Assembly (NCBI RefSeq): GCF_000003815.2
Contig: NW_023365722.1
Coordinates: 64,001 to 97,594, forward strand
Length of the DNA: 33,594 bases
Reading direction: 5' to 3'
Source: Branchiostoma floridae
Lineage: Eukaryota > Chordata > Leptocardii > Amphioxiformes > Branchiostomatidae
Within the stretch, counting starts at the first letter, position 1, and each line of letters begins with the position of its first letter. Position numbers and translations under genes: made by a program. Shown one piece after another: positions 10,323-20,500 of this stretch. A model generated the notes under the pieces. The model was given only the letters and a program-made list of their open reading frames with translations, made no database searches and was not told the origin of the DNA.

Positions 10323-10409
10323 ATTCTTGAGGCGTTAAGCAACTACAAGGAGGGAGAAAAGGTGGAGCAGGTTACCAACATCCAGTTCCCTTGGTGTACC
10401 ATTCTGTAA
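10323..10409 (+). CDS. Candidate terminal exon ending in a CAAX box (Cys-Thr-Ile-Leu)
   Basis: A long T-rich tract and tactccag precede an open stretch of 28 codons and a TAA stop. It reads in phase 0 and ends QFPWCTIL. A C-terminal Cys-aliphatic-aliphatic-Leu is a known signal for geranylgeranylation and membrane attachment. A canonical AATAAA follows at 10854-10859, about 445 bases past the stop. This supports a real 3' end of a plus-strand gene. I could not find the upstream exons between 8.5 and 10.3 kb, and the tail alone does not identify the protein. Other CTIL-ending proteins are known, so no name is given. Confidence 0.45.
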   Translation: MLEALSNYKEGEKVEQVTNIQFPWCTIL

Positions 10410-10414
10410 CTCAG

Positions 10415-10637
10415 CCAATCACTGAGCAGCTCTGTCATGTCATCTCATCCCACAGCCAATAGGAAGCCACTTGAGGGTGTGTCTCAACCAATCAGGTGTC
10501 GGCTCATCACCCAGCCAATATGGAGCCACTTGAGAGTATGCCTCGACCAATCAGACTACATCTCATCATCTTGGCAGCCAATCAGGAGTGGCATGTGATC
10601 GACCAACCAGAGTGCTGATAGATACAGATGGACCAAT
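10415..10637 (+). promoter_or_regulatory. Row of seven same-strand CCAAT boxes at about 30-bp spacing
   Basis: CCAAT starts at 10415, 10456, 10488, 10515, 10547, 10578 and 10633, with a CCAAC at 10603. Spacings are 25-41 bases and mostly 27-32. Contexts alternate between cagCCAATa and gaCCAATcag, which resemble NF-Y sites. The stretch is also a degenerate minisatellite of about 60 bp (cagccaat-ggagccacttgag-gt, then accaatcag), so repeat expansion may explain the array. It lies within the likely 3' UTR of the CAAX exon. Confidence 0.55.
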
Positions 10638-10853
10638 GAGACCTTGCCTGAACCTTTTGAATGAAGCTTTTCTATCTTGACTTGACTTTGTTTCCTTACA
10701 AACCTCTGTAATGATGGAGAAAGTTTAAAAGTTTATAGACTTTGTCTTGATGACATAAGAGGGATGTGACGAAAGGAAGTTAATAAAAAGATTTTTGAGC
10801 ATTTTCAGGGATTTGTACATGTTCACATGAAATACATTGTCAGACCTCTACAA

Positions 10854-10859
10854 AATAAA
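10854..10859 (+). terminator. Poly(A) signal AATAAA
   Basis: A canonical hexamer about 445 bases downstream of the CAAX-type stop codon, on the same strand. It is the nearest good candidate for the 3' end of that gene. A second AATAAA lies near 11177. Confidence 0.5.
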
Positions 10860-11530
10860 GCACAAAGACGTCAAAGATCTGAAATGTATAGTCATAAATG
10901 ATGTGACCCACTGTTTTGATTGACGATTTGATTGATTGAAGTGTGTGGTATTTTTTAAGCAGCAACTGCTTGTGTTTAAAAGAAGCTCCAAATGTCACAC
11001 TCATGCGCACAATGGTAAAGGTATTTCAATGTCACTTGTAATAGAAATTGTCATGTTGTCAAATTAGTACATTCAGATACATACATGTAAAAGAAAATAA
11101 TGTGCGTGTTATCAACTCTTCAACCCAAAACAAATATTGTTATAGGCTATGTATCAAATCCAAAAACTTCATTCTGAATAAATGCACAATGTCTGACAAA
11201 TGTTTTGTCTTAAATATCTATATCTTGAGTTTGCCTGAAGAGATGATTGTTTTGATTAATTGGTTTCGTAATCCCCTAGTACACAATTTTAATTTCAATG
11301 CCTCTGTTTATTTTTACTGTAAAACTAGGAAGTCATGCTACAAGTAGTTGTTCAGGTTTGCATGTTTGTTAAACTTTTTTTTTCGATTTTTTTTTTGGTA
11401 TTGAGAACATGTTAACTAAGATTCTTGTGAAACATTGTGACTGATGTTAGTATGAACATGGGCTACGATTTTTATACCAATCTACCACTCGCAGTGAATG
11501 GCTGATAGCTACATAAGGGTCAAAATGTTA
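10860..11530. other. Intergenic AT-rich DNA
   Basis: I see no gene with splice support. The 99-codon plus-strand frame starting at 11048 is AT-rich and low in complexity, and looks like chance. Confidence 0.4.
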
Positions 11531-11533
11531 GTC

Positions 11534-11546
11534 GTTGCTATGCAAC
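11534..11546. promoter_or_regulatory. RFX-type X-box 1
   Basis: The 13-mer gttgctatgcaac consists of two perfect inverted half sites, gttgc and gcaac, around tat. It fits the X-box bound by RFX factors, which commonly mark promoters of ciliary genes. It stands 237 bases upstream of a second X-box. Confidence 0.6.
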
Positions 11547-11770
11547 AACTGGAATAATTAGCATTGATAGATGGGGAGGGGGGCAACTAATGGGTCGCCT
11601 GACTGTGCTAAACAAACACCGTGAAGTTAGGGGCTTTTAGAACTCACGCAGTTTATCGCCCGAATCTTTTAACACACAGGAGCGCGTATTGTACGTCACG
11701 TGGCAACCAGGGCTGTAAAACTTTTCAATGGCGGGTGATAAAAGTAATGTGTGGGCAGGATGTTGTCTGC

Positions 11771-11783
11771 GTTGCTAGGCAAC
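11771..11783. promoter_or_regulatory. RFX-type X-box 2 in a candidate promoter
   Basis: The 13-mer gttgctaggcaac, extended by one base on each side, is a perfect inverted repeat (cgttgc-tag-gcaacg). Shortly after come cccgccat and then gtaagc or gtagct donor-like sites (11870-11925). Those would suit a short 5' UTR exon spliced to an acceptor before the coiled-coil gene start at 13482, for example ttcatttcag ending at 13286. The promoter assignment is inference. Confidence 0.6.
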
Positions 11784-12210
11784 GTGTTTCTGATCGGTTC
11801 CCGCCATTTGTTGTGTATCAGGAAGGAGGTAGCAGACTCAGGTGGTTTGGCTCGGGATTTCTCAAGAAGGTAGCTACTTTTACTATTCCTATGAGAACTT
11901 CGTCTTAAAAACGTTTGTCCTGTAAGCTTTTTCTATAAACTGTAAGCTCAGACAAGACATGTTTTGTGGAATAGTTTTGGTAAGCGGGCTGTTCTTTGGA
12001 TGTACCAATGGCTTAGCCTACAGGCGTCATTCTGCAACATCTTAAGTGTGTGTGCGATAAATGTTTTTTGACTAATAAAAGATTCTGAATATCCTCAAGT
12101 CAAGCCAAGAGCAGAAGACACCTTACGGTAGGCTCAAGGAACATCTCTTCTTCGTGCTCGAGTAAGAAAACAATACAATCCTACAGTTATTTTACGGCGT
12201 TTTTTCTTAA

Positions 12211-13150
12211 CCCTCATCCGACCGTATGGGGTCATTTTTGACCCCAGGCGTATATTTTAATCTGCCATGGTAACATTTTTCATCAGAGAAAAAATTCCTT
12301 CCAAGAATTTGTTTGTTTACATGTCTTACAACATCTACCAATTTTTCACCGAGTTTTGCCCATTATTGTATAAGCTATACTTGAAAGTCTGTGTCTTGTT
12401 CGGTGGGGTCAAAAATGACCCCAGCCAATTATGAATCATTAATTACATAAATATCAAGACATTTCAATAAAATAACAGGCATTCCTCATCATTGCTATTA
12501 CAGCAACAAGTTATAGTTGCTTTGATGAGTAAACACCGAATATTTTGAAAGAAATTTAGTATTTTACTGTAAAACACAGTTTTTCGACGTTCTGCATAAA
12601 TTATGATAATTCACACTAATTACCTATGCTAATGAAAGTGAGAATGTTTCTAATTAATTAAAAAAACTATATGGACAGAATGTGCAGAAGGAACCTACAA
12701 GAATGATCTTTGCGGGAAAATAGACAAGAGTTATTGTATGTATGTCTCTAGATGGCGGAATATGGTGCATAATTAAGTAATAAATTCGTTACTTTTCACC
12801 AATATTGTATTTTTTCTTGTTAAATAACGTTATTATGCTATCAGTACTATTGCATCATCACAATTATTGTTTAGAAATTGATAAGATAAAACATTGTTTA
12901 AGTAAGTTGAGTATGGTAGATTTTCAGAGTAAATGTGGTTTCTCCTCATTTTCTGCATAAATTATGATAATGAGTAATAACTACTGACACCAAAACTTGT
13001 CAAAATATTTTTCATAGATTAGTGAAACAGTAAATACATAGAAATGACAAAATAAGCCAGCAGAAATATGTCTATGAGCAAAACAAAATGGGGTCAAAAA
13101 TGACCCCATACGGTCAGATTCGTCGTAAAAATGTACCGGTCGGATGAGGG
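12211..13150. mobile_element. Non-autonomous piggyBac-like element, 940 bp
   Basis: Both ends start ccctcatccgaccg in inverted orientation and are flanked by TTAA (12207-12210 and 13151-13154), the hallmark target duplication of piggyBac. A subterminal repeat, gaccgtatggggtcattttt then gacccc, directly overlaps the left end. At the right end it is set about 31 bases inward. This asymmetry matches the known spacer layout of piggyBac ends. The ggggtcatttttgacccc segment is itself a hairpin (7-bp stem, 4-base loop), and a third copy lies at 12403-12423. The interior is AT-rich with no transposase, so it must be mobilised in trans. It probably lies in the 5' intron of the coiled-coil gene. Confidence 0.9.
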
Positions 13151-13154
13151 TTAA

Positions 13155-13481
13155 AGTTTCCCATTATTCTGAATCTTTTCCATTTAAACTAACTACCCTT
13201 TGAAATGTTTCATTCTATTTACAAATTCTAACCAGCTTAGATCCTCTCAAATGTTTAAAGCGATCTACTTTAGTCCTTCATTTCAGCTAGAATTGCCTAT
13301 CACTAGAAGAAAAATCAATTTACGTAGTCAGTTGACAATTTGAACAGTACACATTTGACGATGAGACTGGACAAACTTCCTCATAACCCCAGTTTTGATT
13401 TTGTAGATCAAAAACGGGAAGTACTCTGATCCAAGAATCATCGATTAAACTAAACCTCGCCACAACAACAACAACAACAAG
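13155..13481 (+). other. Probable 5' UTR / 5' intron of the coiled-coil gene
   Basis: Acceptor-like sites end at 13286 (tccttcatttcag) and 13404 (gattttgtag). Either could join an upstream non-coding exon to the exon carrying the ATG at 13482. No coding frame was seen. Confidence 0.3.
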
Positions 13482-16400
13482 ATGACTTCAACAAGAGAAC
13501 CGAGTGTCCTAATTCGTTCCGACACCTTCGTGGCCACAAACATGGGAGCTACGCTAGAAACTCCAATTGCAGCGGACACCAGTATTTCTAGTTCCCTAAC
13601 GCACCTGGAGCTGGAAGAATGGTGCGAATCTACGGAACAGGAGTGTCGGGGATTGTACCAAGACTTGAAGGAGACCATGGGAGAGAGTAAGAAGTCTCTC
13701 CGAGAGTCTGAACTGAAGTGCAGCAGGATCTTACAAGAGAAGAACAGACTGCAGAAGGAAAGAGACAACGCCTTGGCAAAGGTAGGGGATTATATTTCAG
13801 AAAGAGGACTTTGGTTGTAAGAAGAGAGAGAAGATATGTCGGTGTTTCGCCTCTGTGTTTAGTCATTTTTTGTTCAACCAACCTTACCACAAATACTGAT
13901 GTCAAGGTTTTATAATGAAGGTAACATGTTTCTGGAAAAAGATTTTATTTTTGAAATACTTTTTTTTCCCAGAGGATGTCATTGAATGAACATGGCCTTA
14001 CGGATCTAGAGGAATTCGGATGTTTTGGATTCAGCCAAACGAGTGATAGAGATATTCGTGTTATCTTATCATTTGCAGGATGTTAACCCTGAGTTCGCTA
14101 AGAATGATATAACGTTTTCGCCTTTGTGTGCGTATGTGAATGTCTCAGCGGTGTCTTTTTATCTTTTAAGACGGCAAGTGGAGAATGCCTGGGGGAGATT
14201 GTCTTGATATCAAATGACGAGACCTCGAAATGATTCGATTTGGGACCTTTAGCGGTTTGGTATAGCTAGCCTCCACCAGGCCTTCCTACTGGGTGCGGGG
14301 ATCGTAGAATTCGGCAAAAAATTGTAAAATTGGCCAGGGGAGTCAGTCGATGCTAAGGTTGTCCGCTAGCGTTGCAGTGTTTGTCACCAAACTCGTTTCC
14401 TTTCTGTTGACTCTTGTTAATTTTTGTATGGGCCTATTCAGCTTCCGACCTATGTTTGAACTTACAACACGAAACGACATTTACCTGTCGTAAAATGGTT
14501 AGAAACCAAAATACATGACGTTTACCAAAGAAATGGATTATTCTACTGCACCAGAGGTTGGACAGGATTGTTTTCAGTGTTTTCGCCGAGCTTAAGTGCA
14601 CTTTTGCTGACCTCTTGTAGTTCTGTGTTCTTGGTGATTAACAGAACGCGGTTTCCTGGATACCATAGTGTCGCCAATGCTAGTATAAGTATTCAAAGGC
14701 TGCTAAAGTGTATTGAAAAAAAAAGAACAAAACAGCATAACATCAGAAACTATAATTTCTTACACGTATACTACGAGGAATATTCTGTTTTCAAAAATTC
14801 TTGAACGAACACACAACCTTTTGGTGAAGGTTTGAAGAAGTAATACTAACAGAAGGGTTCAATAAAGTGCTCAGTTTGAAGATTGGAAAGCTATTAGTCT
14901 TAATGCGGCATTCTTGGGCGGCGGCTATATTTAGAAAGCGGTAATTAGATGGCTGTATTTTGTGGCACGTCACCCGGTAACCTAAAAACCTACATAGCAG
15001 GTATTTATGAGGGAACACAGGACTTGGTAGACTGGTAGGTATTGTTATATAGGTGACGCTATACATGTAACGCCACTCTTTGTAAGTCAGGTCACACCGC
15101 CTTGACTATTACATGGATCACATCTACGTTATTCAATGCGTTTCAAAAGAAAGAAAAAAGTTTGGACTCATCCATGCATAGGTTAAGTAGGCCATTTATC
15201 ATTTCATTTCCGTATACTGGTTATCAACTGATTCTTCAACGGATTAATCAAATTGATTATTAATCAATTAGTTGACTAATTTGTTCATCCATCTATCTAT
15301 TCAGTCTTCCATTCATTAATTTTTTATTCATTATCCAATCAGTCATTTTATTCATCCATCCAACTATTGAACCATCCATCCATTTTATTATCCATTCATT
15401 CATCATCCATTTATTTTTTCATTCATTCATTCGTCTTTTATTCTTTCTTTCATTTCTTTCCTGCTCTTTTCAATGTTCGTACTCTGTTTCCTTCGTTCCT
15501 TCCAATATTCATCCATGTCTTATCCACCCTCACATGATGTTTTTATTTTAACCCTTGTAAGACCAATCTCTAACTGAATACGAGAGCGTAATCAAATACC
15601 TCAAGGTCAAATACCGCAACTCATGTATTCAATCCTTGACCATTACATGATCATATCACATTGTGCCACAAGATATTTGAACCTTTAACCCTTGTAGGTC
15701 CAAGCCCTTAAGGACGAGTCCGTATCGAAGGACCACAAGTCCTCTGAGCGCCTTGCTCAGATCCAGGAACGGCTCGTGCTGAAATCTAAGGAGTGTGAGG
15801 ATCTTCAGAAAGCTAACGTCGCCATGGACAGGAAGATGAAGGCAGAGAAGATCAAACATGGCAGAAACATGGCCAAGTTAGTCACTCTAACTGCAATCTT
15901 TGTTTTATTGAAACTCGAAATCAGAAACTCCAAAATCAAAGGAGGTCATAGAATGCAAAGAAAATTACAGAAAAAAACACTTTAATTGCTTAAATATATC
16001 GACGAAAAGATCTGGTATTGTTGCTATGAAAGTAAAGTTCGAAAGTAAACGTCTCTGCCGCACGACGTGTCAAAAGCGCCGACTATCGATTTAAATGCAG
16101 AATGCAGAATGATCATGAGACAATGCATCGTTCACCGAAGTGTCAATGACACCCTCTATCGTTTTCGTTGCAGACTGCAGGACGACATGGCGAAGCTGCG
16201 GAATGTGAATAAACGGCTGGTAGACGACTGCGATAACTCCAAGAAACTGGCGCTAGAGGCTCTTAAACAGGCAGAGAATGCAGAAAGGTTCAGGTAAGAC
16301 GTTTATGTGATTCGGGTTAAGACGTTTTTGTGTACGACGTTTTTGTTGTTTCATGATTGACTCGCTATTCTTTTTTTAATGTTCCCTGATATGAAGATCA

Positions 16401-17595
16401 GTGGTAACGCCCCCAAAACACATCTACAACGTGTTTTAGAGTGATGGGATGTTTCTTTATAAATGAATGAATGAATGAAGACCTTAATTGTACATTCATA
16501 CCCACTGGGTTCAGTACAGGTCACAATAAATGATACAACATGATACATTGATATAATGAATCTACACTACTTAAGGATCGTATTCTACTGCGTACATTCG
16601 GCTTCTTCTCGTTTCTTTGTGATATTGAAAATGTAAGAACAGATATGCTTTATAAGTAATGGTTTGTCTAGATTCATATGGAATATAAATTTGTCTATTT
16701 TACTTAGATGTATGAAGTGGGGGAACACTGATTCTATTAGTCTGTAAAGTTCAGCTCTCTCTTTCTTGTACAAACTACATTCTACTACAAAATGATGTTC
16801 GTCTTCTAACTTATCTAGATTGCAGTATCTACATATTCGTTGTTCTAGAGGAGTCAATGTAGGGTATACCAATGCTCACATTTTTCTTTGTTTTGCAGGA
16901 CACCGCTAGCAATATTGTATCAAACTATTCGAACTTTTAATGTCAATAATTAGAATGATTGATGTCAGCTGCGTCGAGTCTCACCATTGCTATGATTACT
17001 CATTCTAACATTTTAGTCGTCTACCTTCATGAACTAAATGAACCTCTATTTGGCATAATCATGCAGTAAAAGTTCGTCTACAATGTAAATTTTTAAATCC
17101 AGTTCAAAACTTTTTTTGCCAGGAAAACTGTAATGTGACAATGGAATAATAAAAACAGCGAGAATTTCTATATCATCTTTATCTTTTACCGTTTTACTGT
17201 CTTATCACAGACAAGACGAAATGAGGAAAAGGACCCAGATGGAAGAGCGGATGCAGTTCCTCATCCGAGAGAAAGAGGTCCTCACTAAGAAGCGCTACAT
17301 GACCGACAAGGCGTACCACGAAGCCGTGCGGCGCATGGCCCACGTCATCAGCGAGAAAGAAGAAATCACGCTAGAGAGGAACAAGGAGCGAGCCATGAGG
17401 ACGCAGCTAGAGAGAGCGTTCGAACAGAAGAGTAAAAACACAGAGGGTAACAAAGAAAGTATGAACGAGATGAAAAAGAGAGCACTGGACAGGTTGAATA
17501 AGAGCCACATCCCGACGGTGAACAATGCGAAACACGTCAGCGCCACGGAAGAGATGAGGAAAAAGTTCTTAGGCGCCATGGCAACAGCCGACTGA
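13482..17595 (+). CDS. Coiled-coil protein, four coding exons, 327 aa
   Basis: Exons are 13482-13781, 15698-15876, 16174-16293 and 17211-17595 (TGA). All junctions are GT-AG, and phases 0, 2 and 2 agree. The start ATG follows a caacaacaacaag leader and is the first in the exon. Residues 1-40 are Ser/Thr-rich and unstructured-looking. From about 41 to 295 the protein is rich in Glu, Lys, Arg, Leu and Gln with heptad-like spacing and almost no Pro or Gly, so it should form one long coiled coil. The last 30 residues (KSHIPTVNNAKHV onward) break the helix. No catalytic or membrane motif is visible. I do not recognise the family. Two X-boxes 1.7-1.9 kb upstream make a role in cilia or basal bodies a reasonable hypothesis. 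Intron 3 contains a LINE fragment. Confidence 0.85.
13782..15697 (+). other. Intron 1 of the coiled-coil gene, with a degenerate (CATT/CATC)n tract
   Basis: The intron runs from the donor gtaggg to the acceptor cttgtag. At about 15285-15510 it has a long degenerate simple repeat built on catt and catc tetramers. The short frames in the rest lack exon support. Confidence 0.6.
16440..16872 (-). mobile_element. 3' end of a non-LTR retrotransposon (CR1/L2-like)
   Basis: A 95-codon minus-strand frame (16872-16585) contains QRICRYC, then EDEHHFVVECSLYKKER. This Cys-His cluster is typical of the tail behind the reverse transcriptase of CR1/L2-type LINEs. After the stop, the minus strand runs to a short (attc)n tail at about 16462-16478, as CR1-like elements often have. 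The copy is heavily 5'-truncated, has no catalytic domain and is inert. It lies in intron 3 of the coiled-coil gene, antisense to it. Confidence 0.75.
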
Positions 17596-18626
17596 GGATG
17601 TTGGAATGATCGTGTTTCGCTTAACGGAGGGAAAACATATTGTTTTTGCACCGATTCTTCCTCTTCGTCCGTTCAAGACAAATAAGAGAAATGATACCCT
17701 GGTTAGACCAGACTCTTGTCACCATATAGTAAAGAAGGGGCAAAAGATCACATAGGTTATTACTGTGTAATATATACTGCTATTTTACTGTGTTATGATT
17801 ATAATCTGACATTACTGTGAAGTACTGCTGTGCTATTAATGTGTTGTTTTATACTGAGATATTACTGTGTAACATTATACATGTACATGTATTTTATATT
17901 ACTGTGTAATGTCTAACATTATCTATTATTTTCATTGAGGTCTTTTATGAAGCCATAGAACTGTCATTAATGTCAATATCTTTGGCATATTTTGAGGTCA
18001 CGAAAATTTATTGCACACCAAAAGATACATTGTGGGCTATTCCAGCATTCTACAAAGTGAAATGAGTTGTATACTCGATGTGCTGACAAGTTGACAGTGA
18101 AGTACAGTATTATAATTACATCACAAACGTTTTTTCATCATTTGCAAACTTCAAGCGTGGATTCCTTACTTTAACTAGTACCAAAGCGCCGAAATTGACA
18201 ATCGAAATTACTTTGTAGCGAGACGATGTTACATCTGACAAAAAAATCATACTCTCAACGTGCAACACTATCTACAACTGGTTTGCTATTCCGTTATGCC
18301 AACTGTTCAGATGGCAATGGCGAAGTGTAAATGTATGTATGTGTTGGCACCCAATATATCAGCTAAGTTGCCTGGGTTTGCCATGAATTACATTGTCTGC
18401 AATCTCAATGAAATAGATAAAATTAAATTGTCTACATTTTTTTACATCTGTGGGTCGGTTTACTGGAGTCCGTGTTTTGTACATATACTATATGGCCGGG
18501 GTCAGCTTCCCTCCCCTATAGATACCAATTGTCCTGCATGTTACAAATGTGTATGATTGTCAAAATATACCTCTATAATGGAAGATTTGTCTCGTCTATC
18601 GGATGTGTTCTAGTTATTGTAATAAA
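17596..18626 (+). other. Likely 3' UTR of the coiled-coil gene, AATAAA at 18621
   Basis: No AATAAA precedes the one at 18621-18626, which would give a 3' UTR of about 1 kb. At 17755-17930 there are several degenerate copies of an ttactgtgtaa motif. The 98-codon frame starting at 18260 has no splice or family support. Confidence 0.35.
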
Positions 18627-19736
18627 TCTAATAACATGAATTATTACTCATGCATGGTACAAAACACATATCGATTTAGTGTGTGCTTCTTTTTCGATAG
18701 CTTGGGTCATTTCTGTCACTGTAAGAGTCTTTTAAAAGTATACGTCATTATGTATTGCCTATGCTGCGCCTCCCATCACCAGTGAAAATCATTTCATTAC
18801 AAATATAGTTTTGATAATTTCACTTTTATTAGCAACTATATGTCCAATAATAATGTTATTGTCCATCAAAGCTTAAGACACTTTTACACTTTCTGCTTTG
18901 TCCGTGGAGCCTTTTTCGTGAGGTCGTTCAACCCCTTGTATATGGCTGTATACCCTTGAAGGTCTACAATCCTTCGTAGCATCCAAGAACCATCCAAAAC
19001 CTCCAAGTCAAATTTCAGCACAAAGTTTAGTTATAGTTACAGTTACAGGAATAGTATTACACAATTGTTAAAATACCAGTATATGTGAAGCTTGAGCTAA
19101 TAGTGCTTGTGAATATGTCACATATCATATTCATTTTGAAATACAACAATAATTATAATGGCTCTTTTAAAATGAAGCCGGTTGGTAGCATATTGTATGC
19201 TGCTCTGTGCTCTAGGTTTTCGAACTTACTTTTCATAGTAAACATACACTGTTCTTGGCGTTTGCAATAATTAGTAAGGGCAAAACAGTGTGAATTGGTA
19301 GATGGAAATATATACGTAATTACTATATCGATAGATACAAAAACAATTTTAAGATGCCACTTCACAACTCACAAACTAGATGTGCTTAGAACAACAGCTT
19401 ACTAGGTACATTTCACCCAACCTAAAATTCCCTTTTTACTGCCATAAGACTTAGGTTATAGCTCCATGTTACAGGTAAGTATACGTACTGATTTGCCTTC
19501 CTTGGAAATTATTAGTTACTACATGTAGCACGATTGTATCACATGCGACTCATGCTCATTACTTATAAGCTATGCCAATTTGATTTTTAATACTTTAGAT
19601 CGGATTCTAAGAAATGATAATGTTGAATCAGATGTACATGTAAAACATTGAAATGAAGAAAAAGAAAAAACAATATATAGAAGAAAAGTCTTCTACAAAC
19701 TTCATGGATATAGTTGGTTCCTTCTAATTTATAGCA
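18627..19736. other. Intergenic AT-rich DNA
   Basis: More than 1 kb between the convergent coiled-coil and LRR genes. I see no exon with splice support, no RNA gene and no clear repeat. Confidence 0.4.
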
Positions 19737-20136
19737 CTCAAATTTCTTTTTACTCCCTGTTGACGGTTTCTTCTATAAACTTCAAGTGACAAAAGTAACG
19801 CACACTTTGTAATAATAACGCTATGACAGTTGAAAGTTTTGAATATAACGTTTGAAGTCAAGACAAAGCTTTCCGGGTCCCCGAATTTTCGGTGTTACCA
19901 GCATAGTTTCCAAGCCTTGTCGATAATCAACGAAATCATGTTTTGCGCTCAAATTTCTGTTTACTCTCTGCTGACAGTTTTTTCTATAAACTTGAAGTGA
20001 CAAAAGTAACAAACACTCTGTAATATAAACGCTATGACAGTTGACATTTTTTAATATAACGTCTCTAAAATCAAGACAAAGGAGCTTTCCGGATCCCCGA
20101 CTTTTCGGTGTTAGTAACATAGTTTTCAAGCCTTGT
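19737..20136. repeat. Diverged tandem duplication, two about 185-bp copies
   Basis: Copy one (19737-19920) and copy two (19948-20136) share ctcaaatttct-tttact, ttctataaactt, aagtgacaaaagtaac, aacgctatgacagttga, atcaagacaaag, gctttccgg-tccccga and ttttcggtgtta, in the same order and with small indels. It lies just downstream of the LRR gene and may fall in its 3' UTR. Non-coding. Confidence 0.8.
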
Positions 20137-20500
20137 AATTCTATTCTGATCTGTTATTCGAAAATAAGCATGAAGGGTTTGGTGGATCTTTACTTTAACT
20201 TGTTTCTCTGGACCTTTAGATGTTTAGTCCTTTCACAGAAGCGACATCATTGAATGTTCAAACATTGAACAAATTGTTTGAGGGTCTTTTATGCACATGT
20301 TCATTTGTGATATGTAAAGTCGCTTAACGATCTCTTGATCACTTATTAGTCCTCATGTCCTCCGAATGGTATCCCTTTGGAAATTTGTTTAGAATATTTT
20401 AGAATAGAGATTTCATCCGCGAGGTATTCGGCCCTGCACTATACATTGTATTTCTAGCATCTAAGGATTGGCAATTGACTGTTTCTGCTCTGTCTGACCA

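Noticed and set aside
11621-11908. 95-codon plus-strand frame
   Set aside because: It overlaps the X-box promoter-like region, has no splice or family support and fits chance in GC-richer DNA.
13482-13820. A single-exon 112-aa reading of the coiled-coil gene start
   Set aside because: The last 12 residues come from intron sequence past a good donor at 13782; the spliced model continues in phase for three more exons.
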